Positions 17,068 through 25,733 of a DNA stretch of 53,283 bases are shown in pieces. The position numbers and the translations under genes are program-made. Source of the stretch: Candidatus Poribacteria bacterium (GTDB lineage Bacteria > Poribacteria > WGA-4E > WGA-3G); assembly GCA_009841255.1 (NCBI GenBank), contig VXMD01000031.1:50975-104257 (forward strand), read 5' to 3'. The notes under the pieces were generated by a model that ran no database searches, was not told where the DNA came from, and saw only the letters and a program-made list of their open reading frames with translations. The stretch's first letter is position 1. The number at the start of each line of letters is the position of its first letter.

Positions 17068-17523
17068 TTAAAAAAGTTTCCATTGGCTGACAACCTCACC
17101 TGTATTTGCATCAATCAATTTATTGTCGTCCTTTAACAAATAGGTACCACCGGCTTTTACATCAGCAGAAAATTTTGACAAGGTTTGGGTAGTGGTCCCC
17201 GTATCATTCTGAAAAAAATGACGGTGTATGGTCGTTACTGACATATCACGCTTTCCCGGCAGGACCAAAATTTCGTCAATAGCGATCTCCTCATGGACTT
17301 CAATCTTCTTGTGTACAGCTAATTTACCATCAATTCGAAACGCCATTAACTTATACCGTTGGAGCCACCCGCCTTCTGTGTCAATTTTGATAGTGGCGAG
17401 TTCGGATTTTGGTAACTGTGGTGCTTCATAGTCACCCCTTGGCATAAATACGCCGCAACCGACAAATGACAGAGATACGAGTATACCTGCAAGTAGGACA
17501 AGGATGCTCAATTTTGGTTTCAT
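17068..17523 (-). CDS. Hypothetical lipoprotein
   Basis: A 151-residue predicted lipoprotein of unknown function. The start at 17523 (MKPKLSILVLLAG) is chosen because GGAG lies eight bases upstream and a signal peptide follows at once; the frame extends to 17604 without such support. The lipobox is SFVGC. The mature part has mainly β-strand character (ELATIKIDTEGGWLQRY, KDMSVTTIHRHFF-like stretches) and ends TGEVVSQWKLF. The wording of the last strands (GGTYLLKDDNKLIDANTGEVV) resembles PepSY-less 'surface-exposed' lipoproteins but no family is assigned. It is divergent from the LamG gene. Confidence 0.65.
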   Translation of the reverse strand: MKPKLSILVLLAGILVSLSFVGCGVFMPRGDYEAPQLPKSELATIKIDTEGGWLQRYKLMAFRIDGKLAVHKKIEVHEEIAIDEILVLPGKRDMSVTTIHRHFFQNDTGTTTQTLSKFSADVKAGGTYLLKDDNKLIDANTGEVVSQWKLF

Positions 17524-17851
17524 CTGCTGAACTCCAGTGCTATTGACATAGTGGTATATCCATTGAGTGAATTTCATTTTTCCTCTTAAACCTTGCTTGT
17601 TCATGTTGTATCGTTCATTATAAAATCCACTACAAACTGTCTAAGTGATGCCTTCACTTCATTATTAATGAGTTGTTATGAGGATACCAGTTTTAGACAC
17701 ATAAGTCAATCAAAAATCAGTTTGATTTTTTTCTTGACAATCTTCGTTAAATTTGTCATTATGGCGACAATCGAAATGCGATAAACACGATCCAGAGGGT
17801 ATCCGTTAATTTTCCACATCGTATCACTGAACTGGACAAATGGAGGCTGTC
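17524..17851. other. Divergent intergenic region
   Basis: No gene seen. It separates the lipoprotein (-) and LamG (+) genes and holds one clear sigma-70-type promoter for the latter at 17734-17762. The region is AT-rich with runs of T near 17725-17735. Confidence 0.5.
17734..17762 (+). promoter_or_regulatory. Sigma-70-type promoter for the LamG gene
   Basis: TTGACA (17734-17739), 17-base spacer, CATTAT (17757-17762), 90 bases before the start codon. Confidence 0.6.
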
Positions 17852-18655
17852 ATGAAACCGAAACGTTTAAATTGGTGGGCATTTCGAACCGGTTTTGCCC
17901 TCCTCTGTACTTTCATCTTAATTATTGGGGTGGAAGCTCAAGTTGTTACGGACGGCTTAGTGAGTTATTACACGCTTGACAAAAACGACATCGTCGGCGA
18001 TACCGTTAAAGATCTCATTGGCGGCAAGGATGGAACAATCGTCGGTGAGCCGGAGTCCATCGAAGGTCATCTCGGAGACGCACTCAATTTTGGCGGAAAA
18101 CCGGATTGTGTGGAGTTGCCGATCATTTTCAATATCGGAGAGAAACCAGCGTCGTATGAAGCGTGGTTTTTGAAAACCCCTAACAGTCGCATCGGTTGGC
18201 AATATATCCTGACAAACAAAACGAATTTCTTCGATCATTTCTTTCGGTTGGGCTTTAATCAGAATACCGGACAACTCCGATACTATACTGAACAAGCAAA
18301 CAACATCAGAAAAGCGTGGGTAACCGATGAGGATTACGCCGATGGCAAATGGCACCATGTAGTGGCGACGCGCGAAGGGGATAAGGCACAGGTGTATGTC
18401 GATAGCGTCCTCGTCAAAGAGGAGGAGGCAATGTCCGGCAATCTAGGCGGCGGTGAGACGAACTGGAACATCGCTCAAGATGGTAATACCGATGGGTACT
18501 TGATAGGTGCAGTGGACGAAGTGCGCATCTACAAGAAAGTACTAACCGTGGAAGAAATCAAGCAGAACTTCGAGTCACAGGGCTTAGCGGTTCAGCCTAC
18601 TGGGAAGTTGAGTCTCACCTGGGGGCGGATTAAAGCCGCGCAATCTTATCGTTAA
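17852..18655 (+). CDS. Secreted LamG-domain protein with TWG..K tail
   Basis: A 267-residue exported protein. The ATG at 17852 has GGAGG five bases upstream. An N-terminal hydrophobic stretch (about residues 12-30, ending GVEAQVV) is a signal peptide. The body is a LamG/concanavalin jelly-roll: LVSYYTLDKNDIVGDTVKDL, GGKDGTIVG, ALNFGGKPDCVELP, WHHVVATREGDKAQVYVDS and GAVDEVRIYKKVLTVEEI are the usual order of strands. Such domains bind glycans. It ends KLSLTWGRIKAAQSYR, nearly the same tail as at 5280-5319 and 32492-32530. Confidence 0.88.
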   Translation: MKPKRLNWWAFRTGFALLCTFILIIGVEAQVVTDGLVSYYTLDKNDIVGDTVKDLIGGKDGTIVGEPESIEGHLGDALNFGGKPDCVELPIIFNIGEKPASYEAWFLKTPNSRIGWQYILTNKTNFFDHFFRLGFNQNTGQLRYYTEQANNIRKAWVTDEDYADGKWHHVVATREGDKAQVYVDSVLVKEEEAMSGNLGGGETNWNIAQDGNTDGYLIGAVDEVRIYKKVLTVEEIKQNFESQGLAVQPTGKLSLTWGRIKAAQSYR

Positions 18656-18796
18656 TGGTTGTCAAATTCACACAAAATAAGTGGTTCTTTTTTGTTCATT
18701 TCTTGACGGAAGTCCGAAAGGACGCAGAAACTTCCCAAGGTCCTGAATCTTCGGACGGTTCCACTAAACTCTATCCGTTAGAAACGAGGACTGACG

Positions 18797-20017
18797 ATGA
18801 AAGTAGATCCGCAACAACTCATTGATGATGGCTATATCGTGCTACAACAAGTCGTTCCACCGGAGCAGCTGGAAGAACTGAGAACGAGTTTTGAAACCCT
18901 CGTTGAGAAGCAAAAGGTCATCTGGGCACGGGAACGGAAACCGGACGAGAAACCCGGAGGCGTTTGGACAACCAGCGCACAACCGCGAGTGTTTTTCGAT
19001 GAGGTCGTTGACGCAGCAACAGCGAATACCGTCGAATTTTGTCTGCATGAGAATACCCTCGGTGTGAGTCAGCAACTCATGCGAGCCCCCGACGCTGCGA
19101 TCACACTAATGGCACTCATGTGCAATCCTGTGCAAGATCACGGTCCCGCCAGTTGGCACCGAGATATTGATCCCACGGTCCAGGCACCGCTCAAGGGCAT
19201 GCAGATGGATTATGTTAAAAACGGACCGGGATACGTCCAATGGAATATCCCGCTTTACGACGATAACGTGTTCTGGCTCGTGCCGAGAAGCTACTGCCGC
19301 CCAAACACACCAGCGGAACACCAACACCTCTTGACACGCTCACAGGAACCCATGCCGGGCGGGATTCCAATCGAACTCTCAGCAGGCGATGGGGTCGTCT
19401 ATAGTCACATGGGCTTGCATTGGGGCAGCAACTATAGCACAAAATTGCGACGGACGGTTCACCTCGGCTATCGTGCCTTCGGTGGCGATTCGTATCCGAT
19501 CGTTGACCATTTTTATTGGAATCTGGAATTCACACGGCACCTTCCCGCCAAGGCTCGCACCCAATTTAAACATTTCTTCCAACTTCAGCAGCAGCAGAGC
19601 GATGTGATTGAAGCAACATTTCACGCCATCCGCAACAAGGATGCTGACGGTTTTCGGAGTGGCGTGGCGAAACTGCATCCGGGTGAAGAGGAACGCATGG
19701 TCGCGGTCGTATTCCTCTCAAAGTTGGCGGATAAAGTCCGCAAACTCAAAGACCCCGAAATCAGCAAACTTTCGATTGAAGAGCGCATCGGCGCAATCTC
19801 TGCCCACCGACTCAACTTCCATCTTTATGAGGATTTCGCAGATCGTTTTTCTGCCGAAGCCGCCGAAGATATCTGGAAACGGTTCTCCACGCTCTACGAG
19901 AAAATTGAGACAGAAATTGCCCAATCTGTTTCCGACAGAACATCGCGCGTCAGGCGCTATGAACTGACGGACATGCCAGTGAATTTCGAGGTAGAGGACT
20001 TCATTCGGAGCTGGTAG
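18797..20017 (+). CDS. PhyH-family dioxygenase, long form
   Basis: A 406-residue PhyH-family Fe(II)/2OG enzyme. The metal motif is SWHRDIDP (His121, Asp123), with a distal His in VYSHMGLHWGSN (His204 or His208). The N-terminal VDPQQLIDDGYIVLQQVVPPEQL is typical. It is longer than the other three paralogues because of a helical C-terminal segment of about 130 residues (after residue 255) with no family assigned. An RBS GAGGA precedes the ATG. Upstream (18712-18758) an inverted repeat GTCCGAA/TTCGGAC could form a leader hairpin. Confidence 0.88.
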   Translation: MKVDPQQLIDDGYIVLQQVVPPEQLEELRTSFETLVEKQKVIWARERKPDEKPGGVWTTSAQPRVFFDEVVDAATANTVEFCLHENTLGVSQQLMRAPDAAITLMALMCNPVQDHGPASWHRDIDPTVQAPLKGMQMDYVKNGPGYVQWNIPLYDDNVFWLVPRSYCRPNTPAEHQHLLTRSQEPMPGGIPIELSAGDGVVYSHMGLHWGSNYSTKLRRTVHLGYRAFGGDSYPIVDHFYWNLEFTRHLPAKARTQFKHFFQLQQQQSDVIEATFHAIRNKDADGFRSGVAKLHPGEEERMVAVVFLSKLADKVRKLKDPEISKLSIEERIGAISAHRLNFHLYEDFADRFSAEAAEDIWKRFSTLYEKIETEIAQSVSDRTSRVRRYELTDMPVNFEVEDFIRSW

Positions 20018-20134
20018 CAATGTAAAACAACTTTTAAACCACTTGCGTCAATCGGATGTGTCCGTCGTGCAAGAGATGAGCGACCGGTGCTGGAAAATTG
20101 AAAATTTCACCATAAAGCGAACAGGAGTTAACCA

Positions 20135-21280
20135 TTGACACAAAATCGAAGTGTAATTATCAAAATTGAGGCGGATTCAGTCAAACGGCACAATGACCTC
20201 GTCCGCATGCGTTTCACGCCAAAACATTACTTTTCCGAATGGCAAGAAGGCATTTCAATGCTTGCGATGTCCACGGCTGATGCAAATGGTCATGTCTCCG
20301 GTGAGGATGTCCCATGTCAATTCGAGCCGACGCTCCGTGAACTTGCATGGCAGACAGACAAACTTCCAGCGGAAGCACCGGCATATTACGCAGTCCGACA
20401 GACCGATGAGCCACCACCAAAAGTCCGTTATCAAATCGAACAGAAACCCGCGCATCTGCTTATTTCTGCGGATAACGCCTTATTCGCACGCTACAACTTT
20501 CTCGGTGTCTGGAAACCTTACTTTTGGCCCCTCAACGGGAATCATGGGACTGTGGTCCGCGGAGCTGGCGGCGAAGACCATCCGCATCACACAGGACTTT
20601 ACCTCGCCTACGGGGGACACGGTGAAGGTGGATCTGCGAACATCTGGTCTGATTGGGATGAGCCACCTTATGGACCCTGTGGGAAGATGTTGCACCAACG
20701 CTTTGTCCGAATCACTGAAGGGAATGTCTACGCTGAATTTGTCGAAGACCTGATCCATGTCACGGGAGATGGTGAAGTTATCATGACAGAAACGCGGACC
20801 GCTCGGGTATGGTATGCGGGCGATACGCGACGGTTTCTGGAAATTGTTCACGAAACAACACCGCCATTGGATATCGGTGCTCGGCAGTTCCTCTTCGTCG
20901 CGCGGTTGAATCCGTCAATGGGTATCCCGGCGGAAGGGCACGTTGAAAATTCTGAGGGACAGATTGGCAGAACAGCGGTGCATCATCAACGCGCCCGATG
21001 GTGTGATTTAGGGGGCACAGTGGGAGATGGGGTGGCCGGTATCGCGCTGTTTGACCACCCAGAAAACGTTGAACATCCGGGATTTTTCGGAGAAATCGCT
21101 GTACCGGAACAGATGAGCATCCTCCACCATCCACCTGATGAGTTGGAAGATGACCGATTCCGACTGCGATTCGGGGTCTATATCCACGAAGGTGTTACGC
21201 CGGAGGCAGATGTCGAACGACATTATCAGTGTTATGTAAATCCGGTGCAAGCGGAGGTTGTGAAGGTCTTAGAACTTTAG
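20135..21280 (+). CDS. PmoA-like (DUF6807) family protein
   Basis: A 381-residue protein of the family named 'methane oxygenase PmoA' in databases, which is not a true methane monooxygenase; members occur with sugar-catabolic Gfo/Idh and hydrolase genes. The core motif is GGEDHPHHTGLYLAYGGH (about residues 147-164), and later strands are EDLIHVTGDGEVIMTETRTARVWY and LFVARLNPSMGIPAEG. It starts at TTG with AGGAG seven bases upstream. No signal peptide. It follows the PhyH gene by 118 bases on the same strand. A second member is at 49104. Confidence 0.8.
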   Translation: MTQNRSVIIKIEADSVKRHNDLVRMRFTPKHYFSEWQEGISMLAMSTADANGHVSGEDVPCQFEPTLRELAWQTDKLPAEAPAYYAVRQTDEPPPKVRYQIEQKPAHLLISADNALFARYNFLGVWKPYFWPLNGNHGTVVRGAGGEDHPHHTGLYLAYGGHGEGGSANIWSDWDEPPYGPCGKMLHQRFVRITEGNVYAEFVEDLIHVTGDGEVIMTETRTARVWYAGDTRRFLEIVHETTPPLDIGARQFLFVARLNPSMGIPAEGHVENSEGQIGRTAVHHQRARWCDLGGTVGDGVAGIALFDHPENVEHPGFFGEIAVPEQMSILHHPPDELEDDRFRLRFGVYIHEGVTPEADVERHYQCYVNPVQAEVVKVLEL

Positions 21281-21341
21281 GCAATCATCGTACCAAACCG
21301 CAACAAAAGAAAAATCACTGCAGTCCGTCGCCAATTCACTT

Positions 21342-22154
21342 CTACCGCTTGCGGTGCTTGACATCCAATTCACGAAGGAGCACCAACGTATCCTCAAACG
21401 GCAGTTCACCGGTTGAAGCCGTACATTCGAGGTAATCGCGCGTCTTGTTATTGAGCACACCATAAAAGGCACGCACCTCAGGATCGGGATGGTCTCGCCA
21501 CAATTCAACAGGTATCAACGAATCCTCGCTCAAGTACCGACGGTTCGGATGTCCGTAATAGACTTGCACCGTCTTGCGCTCTTCATACGTCGGACGGGTC
21601 GTAGCGGTATGTAAAACACCGATGTTGAAGAGTATCGCCGTCCCGGCGGGACCGTACAGATCGACAATGCCCCCGCGTTCCAACTGCGCATCCGTTTCGA
21701 GAATTTCAGCGTCCACCGATTCCGGTGATAAGGAGAAACAGTGTGTCGTTTCATCCACATCGGTCAGATACAACATCAACTGTATGAACCCGACGCGCAA
21801 CGGGTGTTCAAGCCAGTGCCTCGGTCCATCTCGATGCCAGCCGCGATTCAGCTCACCCTCGTAGGGTGCCATGTGCCGGATGCAGACTTCTGAAAAGCAA
21901 GGCGCATTGCCCATCAGTGTGTGGAGGCAATCCATGACGATCGGATGCCGAATCACAGTGTCGAATTCAGGTGAGGTCAGAAGGGCATCGCAATTCACGG
22001 TCTGGTAATGCCCAATACGGTACCAGTGATCCTCAACTTCAGTGCGATCCCGGTCAAAGGTATGAACGAAATGCGCAACCTCGGCATCATTCAGAATCTT
22101 ACCAAGTGAGACATAGCCGTTTTCCTTAAAAAACGCATAATCTGCTGGCTTCAT
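21342..22154 (-). CDS. PhyH-family dioxygenase
   Basis: A 270-residue Fe(II)/2OG enzyme of the PhyH family with a complete triad: His107-Arg-Asp109 in RGWHRDGPRHW and His182 in NIGVLHTATT. Arg187 in the TTRPTY segment is placed for 2-oxoglutarate binding. AAGGAAAATCAC precedes the ATG. It is convergent with the DUF6807 gene and lies downstream of a Gfo/Idh gene on the same strand, an arrangement seen in catabolic clusters. Substrate unknown. Confidence 0.9.
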   Translation of the reverse strand: MKPADYAFFKENGYVSLGKILNDAEVAHFVHTFDRDRTEVEDHWYRIGHYQTVNCDALLTSPEFDTVIRHPIVMDCLHTLMGNAPCFSEVCIRHMAPYEGELNRGWHRDGPRHWLEHPLRVGFIQLMLYLTDVDETTHCFSLSPESVDAEILETDAQLERGGIVDLYGPAGTAILFNIGVLHTATTRPTYEERKTVQVYYGHPNRRYLSEDSLIPVELWRDHPDPEVRAFYGVLNNKTRDYLECTASTGELPFEDTLVLLRELDVKHRKR

Positions 22155-22165
22155 GTGATTTTCCT

Positions 22166-22208
22166 TGCCTCGATTCTCTGCGGGCGCGGTTGGGAGACCG
22201 TTCCTACA
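22166..22208 (-). repeat. GTAGGAACGGT palindromic repeat
   Basis: On the minus strand, GTAGGAACGGTCTCCCAACC contains CGGT/ACCG arms of the same GTAGG-type repeat family. It fills most of the short gap between the Gfo/Idh and PhyH genes. Confidence 0.5.
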
Positions 22209-22251
22209 GCAGGCTCATTTTTTTCAGGATTTTGCAGCACATCCGCAACTG

Positions 22252-23358
22252 CTATCGATTCGCTTGTAATCTCCGAATTCGGGCGGGCGTATCGTCGTTC
22301 TGAATCTCTGAGGAGAGAATCTGAAGACTACGATCCTCGACCGGTAGTTCAACTTTTACGCCGCCACGGCGATGCGATTCGCGAAGTGCGACCGCTACCT
22401 CTAACGCAGCGCGTCCATCTTCTCCGGAGCATTTCGGAGAAGTCCCGTTCTCAATGGCGTTAATGAGATCTTCAACGATCGTCAGCCCCATCCCCTGCAT
22501 CCGCACGGGAATCGGGAACGGACACTGAGCAGGCACGCCGCGTCCGCGCCGTCCGCCGGGAATTACACGAATCAACTCGAACGTTTCGGCATTGTTGACG
22601 GAACGGATACGTCCGGTCGTGCCGATGACATCCACCTCCCACGGTGCCGCCCCACACGATGTACTTCGCAGATACGCACGCACACCGTTATCAAAAACGA
22701 GGTAGCCGTTTCCCTGCGGGTCACTTTCACCAGCAGCGATTTCATCGGACTCCATCTCACCGAAGACCCACTCCACGTTTCCGCCTGCCATGTAGCGTAG
22801 AATATCAATGGCGTGGCTGCCGTTATGCGAGAGTCCACACTGTGCATAGACTGTCACCTGAAGCACATCACCGATTTCGCCTTCGTCAATGAGTTTTCGG
22901 GCTTCGCTAAAGAAAGGATTCCAGCGGCGCGCACAGTTGATCGCCAGTGCGACACCTTCTGCTCGACAGGTCCCCACCATTTCATCTGCCTCAGCGAGAC
23001 TCAGCGAGATCGGTTTTTCTGCCCAGATCGCTCTGACACTCGAGCGCGCCACATCTTGCACGATGGTTGACCGTATCCGTGCCGTCGTGCAAACACTCAC
23101 AATGTCCAGATTTTCCTTCTCCAGCATTTCACGGTAATCGCTGTAAATGTGTTCAGAACTGAGTCCCCACCGTTCACCAAAGATCGCTGCCTGTTCGGCA
23201 TGTAGATCAGCACCGGCCGCCAGTTCCACATTCGGTGCGGCGTGATAGGTTGGACCGTGGCAATAGGGCAGAAAGATCGATCCGCCCTGTGTGATTTCGT
23301 CGTCAAAAGTGCTTCCCATACGTCCCAAACCGATTACACCTGCTCGATACGTTGTCAT
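22252..23358 (-). CDS. Gfo/Idh/MocA-family oxidoreductase
   Basis: A 368-residue NAD(P)-dependent oxidoreductase of the glucose-fructose oxidoreductase/inositol dehydrogenase type. The N-terminal Rossmann start is RAGVIGLGRMGS, the catalytic-region motif is WAEKPISLSLAEADEM, and the C-terminal β-sheet domain follows with a conserved His/Asn-type segment SHNGSHAIDILRYMAGG. The ATG at 23358 has AGGAG seven bases upstream; the extra upstream residues of the open frame are ignored. Likely acts on a sugar or cyclitol. Confidence 0.92.
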   Translation of the reverse strand: MTTYRAGVIGLGRMGSTFDDEITQGGSIFLPYCHGPTYHAAPNVELAAGADLHAEQAAIFGERWGLSSEHIYSDYREMLEKENLDIVSVCTTARIRSTIVQDVARSSVRAIWAEKPISLSLAEADEMVGTCRAEGVALAINCARRWNPFFSEARKLIDEGEIGDVLQVTVYAQCGLSHNGSHAIDILRYMAGGNVEWVFGEMESDEIAAGESDPQGNGYLVFDNGVRAYLRSTSCGAAPWEVDVIGTTGRIRSVNNAETFELIRVIPGGRRGRGVPAQCPFPIPVRMQGMGLTIVEDLINAIENGTSPKCSGEDGRAALEVAVALRESHRRGGVKVELPVEDRSLQILSSEIQNDDTPARIRRLQANR

Positions 23359-23387
23359 CTTTTTCTCCTTTTTCGGTAGCGACATGC

Positions 23388-23846
23388 TCACAAAACAGCA
23401 TCTGCGTTCAACACAGAATCTGGTCCACGGATCCCATTTTGCGCCAATATCTGAAGATATTTACCTCTTTTCACGCTTGATGTGGTTCTTCCGCTGGAAA
23501 TCCAGTGATAAGTACTCTGATTCTCTAAATCTTCAAGGTTCTTTGCGGTAAGTTTACGCCACTGCTTTAACCACATTAGTTTCGCTACAACAGTCTTTAC
23601 TTCACCAGTGCTTCCCGCTGCGTGGATTTCGACATAGTAAATTTGATCTTTATAGCCAAATACGTAATCCCAGCGAGGGGCATTCGGATATCTGTTTGTG
23701 AGACAAGTGTCTATATCAACGCTTCCTGTTAGGGACCGTGTCTCGCGTACTGCGATTTTGTTACTATTTCCTCCTAATGCCTGCAATCCCTTTTTTAGAC
23801 ACTGGGCAATCTCGGGAATACTCTGAATAACATCGGCAAAACTCAC
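23388..23846 (-). CDS. Small nuclease-like protein paired with AAA ATPase
   Basis: A 152-residue protein without signal peptide. Its central part reads RWDYVFGYKDQIYYVEIHAAG: an Asp (60), a spacer, and Glu73-x-His75 on a hydrophobic strand, then a helix TVVAKLMWLKQW. This is the spacing of a PD-(D/E)XK-like core with His in place of Lys, so a nuclease is possible but unproven. It overlaps the upstream AAA ATPase gene by four bases (ATGA type), a strong sign that the two products work together. It closes the presumed defence operon. Confidence 0.6.
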   Translation of the reverse strand: MSFADVIQSIPEIAQCLKKGLQALGGNSNKIAVRETRSLTGSVDIDTCLTNRYPNAPRWDYVFGYKDQIYYVEIHAAGSTGEVKTVVAKLMWLKQWRKLTAKNLEDLENQSTYHWISSGRTTSSVKRGKYLQILAQNGIRGPDSVLNADAVL

Positions 23847-24994
23847 AAATCACTCTCCGACACAGCTTCTGTGACAACATCCGCAGATTTAGTGCTAAAT
23901 AGTGTAAGACCTCCCCAATCTGATACTGCTTCATCGGGGTCCTCAGCATCTAACGTTGAAATGTCTTTGACGTTCACAACATTCTTTTGTCGAGAGAAAT
24001 AATAAGTTTTAAATGTTTTTTCATCCAAGATTGTCTCCGTGAGGTCTCTGGAGTAGGCACTTGATTTCAAATCCAATAGCTGTCTTAAACGTGCAGGCGC
24101 AGTTTTTGATTTAGCAATGAATCGAATTGCCCAGATCAGTTCTAAGATTTGCGATGAATGCGTAGAAACGATGACTTTGTAGCCTCGTCTTAAAAGCTCT
24201 AAAAAAATAAGAAGTAATGCTGAGATCGCTTGGGGATGTAAGCCCATTTCTGGTTCTTCAATGATAACCCAGTTGATGTTATCTTTTTTTTGTACTTTCC
24301 CAGAAGGCATTAACCAATACAGCCCCAATAGGAGAGGCGCGAATTCTCTCTGCCCAGTTGACCAAGTCATGAATGGGAGTTGAGTGCCTGCAATATCTAA
24401 GACGATGCGTTTACGTAATCCGGACCTATCCAATCTAATTTCAGCGTCTCCAAAGATGCTTTTTCCGATCGCGTCTCGGAGTGTTTTATTCATGCGACCT
24501 TCCTGTGGAAATATAGCCCTTCCCCCTGAACCTAAACCTTTTTCCATCAATAAGCGCAATTCCTCGCTGAACTCCTTAACTACATACGGATCGCTTGTAG
24601 CATAGTCTGTAAATGCACGTGGCCATCCATCTTTCAGCGTTATAACTCGATGTGCTGGTATCAGAAAAAGGTTCTCATCTTTCTTTCGCTTTGCTAACGC
24701 CTTTCGGGGTGTAAAATCTACTTTATCAACGGTGACTCTCGTCTCATCCTCGTTCCAAATTGTTTGCATCCCCTCACCGAAATAAAGGGACAAAAAATTA
24801 TCAACTGTTTTCTGCCAGTCAAAACCGTGTTTTTTGAGAGTTCGCGTGATATCGCCAGCGTCTAAAATTAACTTCACAAGTTGGAGCAGAATACTCTTTC
24901 CACTCGCTTGTTCCCCCACAAACACTGTTAGATCCCCAAAGGAGATGTCGGCTTCTGTGATTTGTCCCAACGAAGTTAGTTTAATACGTTCCAT
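23843..24994 (-). CDS. OLD-like AAA/ABC-type ATPase
   Basis: A 383-residue single-ORF ATPase of the AAA_15/AAA_21 class related to OLD-family and SMC-like enzymes. Walker A is GEQASGKS (27-34), a degenerate signature is STGQREF (212-218), Walker B is WVIIEEPEMGLHP (242-254) and the H-switch is VSTHS (276-280). No TOPRIM domain is attached, unlike true OLD proteins; the coupled small gene may supply the nuclease. RBS AAGGAG precedes the ATG. It lies 97 bases after the Nudix gene, same strand. Such ATPase plus effector pairs are frequent in anti-phage systems. Confidence 0.85.
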   Translation of the reverse strand: MERIKLTSLGQITEADISFGDLTVFVGEQASGKSILLQLVKLILDAGDITRTLKKHGFDWQKTVDNFLSLYFGEGMQTIWNEDETRVTVDKVDFTPRKALAKRKKDENLFLIPAHRVITLKDGWPRAFTDYATSDPYVVKEFSEELRLLMEKGLGSGGRAIFPQEGRMNKTLRDAIGKSIFGDAEIRLDRSGLRKRIVLDIAGTQLPFMTWSTGQREFAPLLLGLYWLMPSGKVQKKDNINWVIIEEPEMGLHPQAISALLLIFLELLRRGYKVIVSTHSSQILELIWAIRFIAKSKTAPARLRQLLDLKSSAYSRDLTETILDEKTFKTYYFSRQKNVVNVKDISTLDAEDPDEAVSDWGGLTLFSTKSADVVTEAVSESDL

Positions 24995-25091
24995 AATTAC
25001 CCTACTCCTTTCGGATTGAAAACTCTCAATCAGGAGAACGAAAGTACAAAATCAGTATCGCAATTCATTCTAATGTCTATTTTACCATAAT

Positions 25092-25727
25092 TCAGATTTT
25101 CTTATAGACGAAATCCAGCCATTTGTCTTGTGGCGATATAATTTTGGGTTTTGGCGAAAGCGGTGTCCAATATGGTTTGAAAATGTGCCCCAGATCGCTC
25201 TGCAATTCCCACGCATCCGCTGTTTCCTTTTGCGTGGACAGATGGAAAAAATGTCTTTTCTTCTGCGCACTTAAGTTTTCATTCGGGACCCATCCTGTAA
25301 TGTGAGTGTCAATACGTATGGGTTTATGGAATTTGTCATATTCATACTCAATGTACGAAATGTGCGTAAGATCCTTTTGTGTGGAAAAGTAATCAACGGT
25401 AAGCCCCTTAGGGAGTTTTCGCTTGTAGGGAATTGCAGTTAAGTTGGGCGCGATATAAACCTGTGTTGTCTCTGCTATTATTCTCTCATTTTTCGCTAAC
25501 TCATTCTCAAAACAACCCAGATAGTTTTCAATCTCTACAAGTTGTAAACCGGTTTCCTCATAAGCCTCTCGCTTTACAGCGGTTTCAATATCCTCGCCCT
25601 CTTCAACAGTACCTGCCGGGATTTGAACACCCGCAGTCGGATGCTTAAACACGAGTAATTCCTTGACACCACCCCGCTCACGAACGATAAATGCCGTAAC
25701 CTTTTCAACAACGTCATTCACTCTCAT
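25092..25727 (-). CDS. Nudix hydrolase
   Basis: A 211-residue Nudix enzyme that would hydrolyse a nucleoside-diphosphate-linked compound. The Nudix box is complete, from G-TVEEG-E through REAYEETGL (about residues 39-61). The family usually ends near residue 150; this one has a C-terminal extension of about 60 residues rich in Lys and His. Its ATG is six bases after the stop of the sacsin-type gene, with GAGGAGAG straddling the junction, so the two are translationally coupled. This suggests a role with the ATPase-nuclease, for example clearing a nucleotide signal or toxic product; that is inference. Confidence 0.88.
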   Translation of the reverse strand: MRVNDVVEKVTAFIVRERGGVKELLVFKHPTAGVQIPAGTVEEGEDIETAVKREAYEETGLQLVEIENYLGCFENELAKNERIIAETTQVYIAPNLTAIPYKRKLPKGLTVDYFSTQKDLTHISYIEYEYDKFHKPIRIDTHITGWVPNENLSAQKKRHFFHLSTQKETADAWELQSDLGHIFKPYWTPLSPKPKIISPQDKWLDFVYKKI

Positions 25728-25733
25728 CTCTCC

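Noticed and set aside
20135-21280. Particulate methane monooxygenase subunit
   Set aside because: The family name PmoA is historical; there are no membrane helices and no pmoB or pmoC nearby.
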